A stretch of DNA of 12,227 nt. It comes from Lachnospiraceae bacterium (GTDB lineage: Bacteria > Bacillota > Clostridia > Lachnospirales > Lachnospiraceae). Made by a program: the position numbers and the translations under genes. The DNA lies in NCBI GenBank assembly GCA_009774585.1, contig VSOA01000092.1:1-12227 (forward strand), given 5' to 3'. The notes under the pieces are model-generated. The model was not told the DNA's origin. It saw only the letters and a program-made list of their open reading frames with translations, and ran no database searches. Below are positions 6,932 to 12,227 of the stretch, in pieces (positions within the stretch are counted from its first letter, which is position 1; every line of letters begins with the position of its first letter).

Positions 6932-8143
6932 ATGAATCAAACTGCGGTAAACAAACCGGCTATCGAAGGCGGCGCCCCGGTGAGGGAGACGAAGATTTAT
7001 TACGGGCATCAATATATCGACGATGCCGATGTCCGGGCAGTGACAGAAGTGTTAAAGTATGCCGACCTGACGTGCGGACCCAAAATCAAAGAACTGGAGG
7101 ACAAGCTGTGTGAGCTGACCGGTGCAAAATACGCCGTGGTGTGCAGCAACGGTACTGCTGCGCTCCATATGGCGGCAATGGCGGCCGGAGTGGGAGAAGG
7201 AGACGAAGTAATTACGACACCGATTACTTTTGCGGCATCAGCCAACTGCGCTTTGTACTGCGGGGCCAGACCGGTATTTGCGGATATCGATCCGGAGACA
7301 TATAATATTGATCCTCAGAAGATAGAAGAAGCTGTCACGGAGCGGACAAAGGCCGTAGTTGCAGTAGACTACACAGGGCAGTCCGCCGATCTGGAACCGA
7401 TACAGAAGATTTGCAGGGAGCATAACCTGACGCTAATTGAGGACGGAGCGCATGTCATCGGCACAAAATATAAAGGGAGAGCCAACGGTTCTATTTCGGA
7501 CATGACTACGTTCAGTTTTCACCCGGTGAAAACCGTAACCGGCGGAGAGGGCGGCGCGGTGCTCACTAATGATGAGACGCTGTATCAGAAGCTTTTGCTT
7601 TACCGTTCTCATGGTATTACTCGTGATACGAGCCTAATGGAACATGAACCTGACGGTACATGGTACTATGAGCAGGTAGACCTCGGATATAATTACCGCA
7701 TGACGGATATTCAGGCGGCGCTTATCATCAGCCAGCTTGACAAGCTCCCGATGTTTCGCAGAAGAAGAAAAGAGATTGTGGCAAGATATAACGAGGCGTT
7801 TGCTAAGATTCCTTCGTTGTTCGTGCAGAGGGAGATACCGGAATCGGATACGACGAGACATTTATATATTCTTCGTATTGTGCCGGAGAAGCTGACAATT
7901 GACAGAAAAGGATTCTTTGAGGCGCTGGCGGCGGAAAATGTCTGCTGCAACGTACATTATATACCGACTTACTATTTCCCGCATTACGAGAAAATGGGAT
8001 ATCAAAGAGGGCTGTGTCCGAATGCGGAGAAGTTGTATGAAGAGATGATGTCACTGCCGCTTTATTACGCCATGACGGATGAAGATGTGGAGAGCGTTAT
8101 TGCGGCTGTTACGAAAATTGCAGCTTACTATGCGGTTAAATAG
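6932..8143 (+). CDS. pseC: UDP-4-amino-4,6-dideoxy-N-acetyl-beta-L-altrosamine transaminase
   Basis: A 403-residue PLP-dependent aminotransferase of the DegT/DnrJ/EryC1/StrS family, PseC type. It transfers an amino group from glutamate to C4 of the PseB product, giving UDP-4-amino-4,6-dideoxy-beta-L-AltNAc. Visible motifs are 'GGAPVRETKIYYGHQYID' near the N-terminus (13-30), 'LTCGPKIKELE' (46-56), 'VVCSNGTAALHMA' (69-81) for phosphate binding, 'VDYTGQ' (145-150), 'LIEDGAHVIGTKYKG' (168-182), where Asp171 should contact the PLP ring nitrogen, and 'TFSFHPVKTVTGGEGG' (193-208) with Lys200 as the predicted Schiff-base lysine. The 'SFHPVK...GEGG' form is typical of PseC. The C-terminal part has 'LGYNYRMTDIQAAL', also conserved. 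The gene lies 114 bases after pseB with a hairpin between them. The start was set by the AGGAGA site. Everything needed for activity appears present. Confidence 0.93.
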   Translation: MNQTAVNKPAIEGGAPVRETKIYYGHQYIDDADVRAVTEVLKYADLTCGPKIKELEDKLCELTGAKYAVVCSNGTAALHMAAMAAGVGEGDEVITTPITFAASANCALYCGARPVFADIDPETYNIDPQKIEEAVTERTKAVVAVDYTGQSADLEPIQKICREHNLTLIEDGAHVIGTKYKGRANGSISDMTTFSFHPVKTVTGGEGGAVLTNDETLYQKLLLYRSHGITRDTSLMEHEPDGTWYYEQVDLGYNYRMTDIQAALIISQLDKLPMFRRRRKEIVARYNEAFAKIPSLFVQREIPESDTTRHLYILRIVPEKLTIDRKGFFEALAAENVCCNVHYIPTYYFPHYEKMGYQRGLCPNAEKLYEEMMSLPLYYAMTDEDVESVIAAVTKIAAYYAVK

Positions 8144-8200
8144 ACGCCGCTGTAGGAACGACGCATATCAAATTGTATCGAATAAGAGAATGGAAAGATT

Positions 8201-10453
8201 ATGCAGACAAGAGAGATACCGACTAAAAATAAAATAATTTATATTGTTGCGGTATGTTTTATCACACTGCTGCTTTGGCTGGACAATGAAGGCTCCAGTC
8301 CCCTTGTGTATGCAGGGACGAAGTTACAGCATTCGGTTGGTTTGATTGATTCGGAGAGCAGTCTTGTGCTGAGCGATTCTGTGGCGGTGAACGGTATCGT
8401 TGCCGGCACGCCGCGCTATATCATGAATAAAGGCACTTACACTGCACAACTGAATTATGTTGCGGAGGAGGAGGGGTCTGTTCTGGAATTATGGGAACAG
8501 GGAAGAAAAGCGGCGGCATGGGAAATAGACCCGTTACAAACGCAGCTTACTGCTGATTTTACACTGTCCAAGGATGCGAAACAGCTGCAGTTGCAGGTTA
8601 ATTACGGCGGAAGCGGTATGCTCACCCTCAAAAGTCTGAGTCTTACGCCGAGAACGATGTTTTATTCCGATACAATTTTCTTTATGGCAGTATTTTTGTT
8701 GTGCAGCTTTGCGGCATGGAAAATATTCGTGGAAGAAAGCTTGCGGCTGACACAGGAACAGCTTGTGGACTACGGCATTATTTTCGGTGTTGCGCTTCTT
8801 GCTACGACGCCGCTCATGCAGACGTACTTATATAACGGTGATGACTTGTGTTATCATCTCGCGCGCTTAGAAGGACTTAAAGACGGCATTCTGGATGGAC
8901 AGATTCCGGTGAATATCCAGCCTGACGGATTATCGGAAAACGGATATCTGAATGCGATGTATCCTTATCTGTTTCTGTATATAGGAGCTTTCTTAAGAAT
9001 TTGCCGCGTGTCAATCGCGCTTTCTTATAAAGTGTTGATATTTCTTGCCAATTTGGGTTCTGCAGTATGCGCCTATGCGGCGGTAAAATCCATGAGCAAA
9101 TCCCGCAGAAGCGTGATTCTGGCAGTGGTGCTTTATACATTGATGCCCTATCGCTTTACCAATATTTTCTCCAGAGGAGATTTGGGGGAAACGTTGGCGC
9201 TTATTTTCTGGCCGCTTGTGATTGCAGGAATGTATCATGTTATTATGGGTGAGCGGAAGAGGTGGTATTACCTTGTGATTGGCTTTAGCGGTATCTTGCA
9301 GAGCCATATTTTAAGCGCAGCGTTTGCGGCGGTTATTTGTCTGATTACCGCGCTTGTGTGGTGCGTACGCATCGTAAAGGAAAAAAGATATATAGAGATC
9401 GGTAAGGCAGCAGGGATAACGGTGCTTCTTAACATGTGGTATATGGCGCCGTTTGTCTACTATTATTTTGGCGAAAGCTTAAGTACCGAAACACTCAGAT
9501 GGAGCGGATATTTTGAGCAGTCAATAAATCCCTCTAATTTGACGCAGAGCTTCAGCCCGTATAATAAACAGTACTTTACGCTGGGACTTGCGCTCTTAGG
9601 CTGTATAGGGATCGGCGTTATAGGGCTTCTGTGTGAAAGAGACAGAAAGAAGACGGATAAAGACGGTTATCTTATTTATCTGCTTGTATTAGGATGTATG
9701 CTTACTTATATGATAACGGGATATTTTCCGAGTAAAACGATGCTTTCCAATGAGTTGTTTGAAAATATTGTCACGATGATTCAGTTTCCGTGGCGCTTTC
9801 TGGGACCGGCGTCGGCATGCTTCGTGTTCGTCGGGGCAATCGGTTTGTCCGAGTCACAAATATTGAAGCCGCATCGGAATATTATTTTCGCACTGCTCAT
9901 AGGGCTAAACCTCCTGATTATCGTATCAGTGCCTACAGACAACAGCCATATGCCTTATGAAAATGCCGAAGCAGCCGCATCGAAGGGGCATGACAGTAAG
10001 CTGGCGGCAAACGTAGGGCTTTTCTATCCGCATGAATGGAGGATTGAGGGGGCGAGCGATGACAAATTAACCTCCAGTGTTGTCGTTTCAGAGCAGAACA
10101 GCGTGCAGATTCGTCAATACCAAAAGAAAGGAACGAAGGCTGTACTGGTGTATACAGCCGATAAAGACTGCTATATAGAACTGCCGATGCTAAGTTACAT
10201 CGGTTATCGTGCCTATGACGAAACCGGCAGCCGGCTTACAATAGAACGGGGAACAGGCGCGCGAATGCGCTTTATGGTCCGGGGTGACGGACAAGAACAT
10301 ATGATCCGCGTGCGGTACGGACCGCATCCCGCGTTTATTGCGGCGAATTTGGTGTCTGCACTGACAATTGCATATATTGCTTGGAAGGCATATCAGCGCA
10401 GGCGCCGTGGCAAGGAATATCGTGGTCAGGGGACAAGTGCGCAGGCGATTTGA
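8201..10453 (+). CDS. Large polytopic membrane protein, GT-C-like (YfhO/PTPS-related type), probable glycan transferase
   Basis: A 750-residue membrane protein starting 57 bases after pseC, with only a modest GGAAAG site. A first helix (about 12-27) is followed by a beta-rich extracytoplasmic domain (about 35-150) that may bind glycan. Around ten or more helices follow from 155 to 575, then a second extracytoplasmic beta-rich domain (about 580-710), a last helix (about 711-729) and an Arg-rich cytoplasmic tail. The first loop of the membrane core has 'YNGDDLCYHLARLEGLKDG' (211-229), a paired-acid motif like the catalytic loop of GT-C enzymes. 'FSRGDLGE' (323-330) and 'IQFPWRFLG' (527-535) are also typical of a family of large bacterial membrane proteins annotated as YfhO-like or '6-pyruvoyl-tetrahydropterin synthase-related'. 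I infer transfer of a polyprenyl-linked sugar outside the cell; the activity is unproven. Its 3' end overlaps pseG on the other strand by 28 bases. Confidence 0.8.
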   Translation: MQTREIPTKNKIIYIVAVCFITLLLWLDNEGSSPLVYAGTKLQHSVGLIDSESSLVLSDSVAVNGIVAGTPRYIMNKGTYTAQLNYVAEEEGSVLELWEQGRKAAAWEIDPLQTQLTADFTLSKDAKQLQLQVNYGGSGMLTLKSLSLTPRTMFYSDTIFFMAVFLLCSFAAWKIFVEESLRLTQEQLVDYGIIFGVALLATTPLMQTYLYNGDDLCYHLARLEGLKDGILDGQIPVNIQPDGLSENGYLNAMYPYLFLYIGAFLRICRVSIALSYKVLIFLANLGSAVCAYAAVKSMSKSRRSVILAVVLYTLMPYRFTNIFSRGDLGETLALIFWPLVIAGMYHVIMGERKRWYYLVIGFSGILQSHILSAAFAAVICLITALVWCVRIVKEKRYIEIGKAAGITVLLNMWYMAPFVYYYFGESLSTETLRWSGYFEQSINPSNLTQSFSPYNKQYFTLGLALLGCIGIGVIGLLCERDRKKTDKDGYLIYLLVLGCMLTYMITGYFPSKTMLSNELFENIVTMIQFPWRFLGPASACFVFVGAIGLSESQILKPHRNIIFALLIGLNLLIIVSVPTDNSHMPYENAEAAASKGHDSKLAANVGLFYPHEWRIEGASDDKLTSSVVVSEQNSVQIRQYQKKGTKAVLVYTADKDCYIELPMLSYIGYRAYDETGSRLTIERGTGARMRFMVRGDGQEHMIRVRYGPHPAFIAANLVSALTIAYIAWKAYQRRRRGKEYRGQGTSAQAI

Positions 10454-11532
10454 CCTGCACCGTCTCCGTTTAGAAAAGCTCTCATGGATTGGGAGCTTTT
10501 TTGTCGTTTTGACACATCTTGTGACATGTATGTCATGAAAGAAAGAATGGCAGATATAGCGTCAGGGTTAACCAAAGGAAGAAATTCATGCGTCTCGGTG
10601 CAGGATGTGTGGCAGGGAGCGGTGGCAGTGCGAATGTCCCCGGCATAAGGAATCAGCCCCAATGAAGCATAAGTGTTTACGGCGGTGCGCTGGTTTTCGG
10701 CCATCAGATAGCTGATGGTGGGAACGCCCACTGCGCATAGTTCGCATAGAGTAGTGCCGCCGGCACAGACGGCAAGATCACAGGACGCCATCAACGACAC
10801 AACGTCTGTGATACCTTTGTGAATGTGTATATTTGGATGTTTCTGCGCATAGGCAGATAAAATATCGTAACGTATATTGGCGCTGCTTGTAAGAATATGA
10901 TAATGAAGAGATTGCAGCGGCCGGATATCCTGCGTCAAGGATGTTCCGCCATAGACGGAGCAAAGCAGATGCTCTGCCACGGCATAAGGGTCGGTGCCGC
11001 CGGTGGAGAGCAGCACATCTTTGACGGCCGGACGTACCGCGTAGGCGGTATTAGCAAATTGTTCGCGCAGTGGCGTGTAACGGAGACCTAACAGCCTTTG
11101 GTCTGCTTTGGCATAATAAGCGCAGTCTTCATCTGTATCATAATTGATGACAAGATCTACGGGGCAGTCAAACTCTCTGAGGTCGTCTAAATATGCCACG
11201 CGGAAAGAATCCCGAAGCGATAACAGATAATCGGGCGTGGCATAGTAGGAGTCTACAAAAATCCAAGGTTTACAGCATTTCTGTATGGCGAGTGCAGAAA
11301 GTACGGGGATTTCCGGCATTAGATTTGTGTAATCGCTGTGCAGGCAGAGAACTTCAAATTCCTGTAAAAATGCGAAATGTTCCTGTATCAGCGCCAGACT
11401 CTCTTGGTCGGATACAATGAATTTGACTTTGGCATTTCTTTTTACGCAGGCGCGCGCGATAGTAAGACAGCGCATGATATGTCCTGTCGCAATGATACTG
11501 TTTCCGTCTGTTCTAAAGTAAATCTCGATCAT
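10426..11532 (-). CDS. pseG: UDP-2,4-diacetamido-2,4,6-trideoxy-beta-L-altropyranose hydrolase
   Basis: A 368-residue PseG/SpsG-type protein on the minus strand. It removes UDP from UDP-2,4-diacetamido-2,4,6-trideoxy-beta-L-altrose, freeing the 6-deoxy sugar used by PseI. The GT-B-like N-terminal motif 'FRTDGNSIIATGHIMRCL' (6-23) contains His18, matching the catalytic histidine of characterised PseG. 'FVDSY' (92-96) and 'AYLDDL' (113-118) follow, then 'LLSTGGTDPYAVAEH' (174-188) for UDP binding, 'CAGGTTLCELCAVGVPTISYL' (256-276, 21 residues spanning the phosphate loop) and Asn280-Gln281. The tail 'NGDGAGQIACAL' (355-366) matches the usual C-terminal 'DG.GA.RI' motif, so the protein is complete. 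The RBS GGGAGAG (complement of 11537-11543) sits just before the ATG at 11532. The gene is convergent with the 750-aa membrane protein gene and contains that operon's terminator. PseH, PseI and PseF are not in the window. Confidence 0.92.
   Translation of the reverse strand: MIEIYFRTDGNSIIATGHIMRCLTIARACVKRNAKVKFIVSDQESLALIQEHFAFLQEFEVLCLHSDYTNLMPEIPVLSALAIQKCCKPWIFVDSYYATPDYLLSLRDSFRVAYLDDLREFDCPVDLVINYDTDEDCAYYAKADQRLLGLRYTPLREQFANTAYAVRPAVKDVLLSTGGTDPYAVAEHLLCSVYGGTSLTQDIRPLQSLHYHILTSSANIRYDILSAYAQKHPNIHIHKGITDVVSLMASCDLAVCAGGTTLCELCAVGVPTISYLMAENQRTAVNTYASLGLIPYAGDIRTATAPCHTSCTETHEFLPLVNPDAISAILSFMTYMSQDVSKRQKSSQSMRAFLNGDGAGQIACALVP
10474..10502 (+). terminator. Intrinsic terminator of the pseB-pseC-GT-C operon, nested in pseG
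   Basis: AAAAGCTCTC (10474-10483) pairs with GGGAGCTTTT (10491-10500) through ten base pairs including one G-T, with a 7-base loop. The T run continues (TTTTTT, then GTCGTTTT) on the + strand. It lies 21 bases after the stop of the 750-aa gene and inside the last ~30 codons of pseG on the opposite strand. Read on the minus strand it has only a four-T tail, so it should be weak in the pseG direction. Confidence 0.8.
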
Positions 11533-11734
11533 GATTCTCTCCCGGATTTTTATATTATTATTTGTTATTTAAAGATTTACAATGATTGCGCGTTGATATA
11601 TTATACGTCGTTTATATATTGTTTCGTTTATTATCAGTATATATTTCTAGGCGAAAAAACGCAAATAGCATTTACGCAGGATTCATATTTTGCTAAAATA
11701 ACTTTACTAAAATAATAAGTGGAGGAACTGATGC
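11533..11734. promoter_or_regulatory. AT-rich divergent promoter region between pseG and the AraC-family gene
   Basis: This 202-base gap holds no gene. For the + strand gene there are two promoter candidates. One is TTGATA (11593-11598), 16-base spacer, TATATT (11615-11620). The other is TTTACG (11671-11676), 17-base spacer, TAAAAT (11694-11699) with TG at 11691-11692 forming an extended -10. The second gives a short leader and seems the better match. GGAGGA (11721-11726) precedes the ATG at 11735. For pseG, a TATAAT exists on the minus strand (complement of 11600-11605), but I see no good -35. An imperfect inverted repeat CGCAAAT-AGC-ATTTACG (11660-11676) overlaps the + strand -35 and could be an operator. 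Confidence 0.5.
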
Positions 11735-12227
11735 ATGAACGTCGGTGGAAAGCGAAAGAAGGAAATACAGTTCAGATATTATGAGATTCCGCAGGACGAA
11801 CCGTGTCTGGCGCTCCTCGGCGAGGCGTGGGTGCGTCCTTATGGCGACGGGATAGACTGCCTGCATTTCCATAATTATATGGAGATTGGATTCTGCTACG
11901 GTGGAGACGGAGAAATGGTATTGGATGAGGAGAATATACCGTATGAGGCAGGTACGATTACAATTATTCCCAAAAATTATCCTCATAACACGAACAGTAC
12001 GAATTTTGCGCCATGCCGCTGGGAATATATTTTTATAGATGTGGAAGCGTTTCTGAAAGAAATGTATAGAGATAATCAGATGTATGCGGAGGATTTAATA
12101 ACGATTATCAATAATAGGGCATGGGCGGTGGAATCATCCAAGTATCCTGAGGAGGCCGCTGAAAAAGTAGATACCACCGCCTATATTTGGTATAATGTAA
12201 TTATCAAATACAGGCGGTGGCACTATG
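11735..12227 (+). CDS. AraC-family regulator, N-terminal cupin sensor domain only (probably interrupted; runs off window)
   Basis: The frame opens with MNVGGKRKKEIQF at the ATG at 11735, 8 bases after GGAGGA, and stays open to the window end. The nearby ATG at 11731 is in another frame and stops early. Residues ~20-110 form an AraC-type cupin: 'DCLHFHNYMEIGFCYGGDGE' (41-60) has the His-Phe-His metal/ligand-like pair, 'YEAGTITIIPKNYPHNT' (70-86) is the second cupin motif, and 'CRWEYIFID' (94-102) follows. A linker-like helix 'EMYRDNQMYAEDLITIINNR' (109-128) and 'YPEEAAEKV' (137-145) are normal for such regulators. From residue 146 on, the sequence (DTTAYIWYN...) no longer looks like the family and coincides with an inverted repeat, suggesting an insertion before the HTH domain. 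The two C-terminal HTH motifs are therefore absent here. If interrupted it should be inactive. Its target is unknown. Confidence 0.75.
   Translation, partial: MNVGGKRKKEIQFRYYEIPQDEPCLALLGEAWVRPYGDGIDCLHFHNYMEIGFCYGGDGEMVLDEENIPYEAGTITIIPKNYPHNTNSTNFAPCRWEYIFIDVEAFLKEMYRDNQMYAEDLITIINNRAWAVESSKYPEEAAEKVDTTAYIWYNVIIKYRRWHY
12167..12227 (+). mobile_element. Probable left end of an insertion sequence (family not identified)
   Basis: The regulator homology stops near 12167-12173. It is followed by CCACCGCCTATATTTG (12174-12189) and CAAATACAGGCGGTGG (12205-12220), inverted repeats matching at 15 of 16 positions around a 15-base loop. The loop contains TATAAT (12191-12196), with a weak -35 (TAGATA, 12168-12173) 17 bases upstream. 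The 3' arm carries the G-rich, SD-like AGGCGGTGG (12212-12220), four bases before an ATG at 12225. A promoter plus a translation start right at an element's edge is typical of IS elements, where the hairpin can block translation from external transcripts. No transposase sequence is visible, so this is inference. Confidence 0.5.

Noticed and set aside
6857..10534. A 12-base sequence GACATGTATGTC occurs both in the pseB-pseC hairpin (6857-6868) and inside pseG (10523-10534), and is itself nearly palindromic.
   Set aside because: A shared 12-mer is expected several times by chance in 12 kb, and one copy lies in coding sequence, so a shared operator is not supported.
11377..11715. A + strand open frame of 112 codons running from inside pseG into the divergent promoter region.
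   Set aside because: It is antisense to the conserved N-terminus of PseG and then AT-rich noncoding sequence; the translation is low-complexity Tyr/Ile/Phe-rich with no domain.
11693..11986. A minus strand frame of 97 codons antisense to the AraC-type gene.
   Set aside because: The + strand frame has clear cupin motifs and a good ribosome binding site, so the antisense frame is a shadow.
1..12227. CRISPR arrays, tRNA or rRNA genes, riboswitches, toxin-antitoxin or phage genes.
   Set aside because: I saw no regularly spaced repeats, no cloverleaf-like sequence and no matching protein motifs in the window.

Overview
The window looks like part of a surface-glycan biosynthesis locus from a Gram-positive clostridial bacterium, most likely a Lachnospiraceae-type genome. 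The reasons are strong GGAGG-type ribosome binding sites, moderate GC by eye, tightly packed glycosyltransferase genes in the style of that group, and an AraC-type cupin sensor of the kind common there. This placement is inference from style, not from a marker gene.

Region 1 (2-5748, + strand) is a co-directional glycosyltransferase run. It holds the 3' end of a GT2 transferase, two consecutive GT4 (GT-B) transferases, a complete GT2 (GT-A) transferase and a polytopic GT-C-like membrane protein. The first junction has a 3 bp gap/overlap ambiguity, the second is an ATGA overlap, and the next gaps are 2 and 23 bp, so this is probably one operon whose promoter lies upstream of the window.

Region 2 (5749-10510, + strand) begins with a clear extended -10 promoter. 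It encodes PseB (inverting UDP-GlcNAc 4,6-dehydratase/5-epimerase), PseC (the matching PLP aminotransferase) and a 750-aa polytopic GT-C-like membrane protein. It ends at a good intrinsic terminator.

Region 3 (10426-11532, - strand) is pseG, encoding the UDP-sugar hydrolase of the same pathway. It is convergent with the 750-aa gene, overlaps its 3' end by 28 bp, and contains that operon's terminator inside its own coding sequence. PseB, PseC and PseG are three of the six steps from UDP-GlcNAc to CMP-pseudaminic acid. The acetyltransferase PseH, synthase PseI and cytidylyltransferase PseF are not in the window.

Region 4 (11533-12227) is an AT-rich divergent promoter region followed by the 5' part of an AraC-family regulator. 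Its homology-like sequence stops at about 12167-12173 and runs into a 16-bp inverted repeat carrying a -10 box, a purine-rich SD-like stretch and an ATG. This looks like the left end of an insertion sequence that has interrupted the regulator.

Together, the locus probably builds a pseudaminic-acid-containing glycan (cell-wall polysaccharide, capsule, or S-layer/flagellar glycan). The soluble GTs would assemble the oligosaccharide on the cytoplasmic side, and the two GT-C-like proteins would act at or outside the membrane. I did not find a wholly new system. The most unusual points are the split pse pathway, the terminator nested in pseG, and the interrupted regulator.
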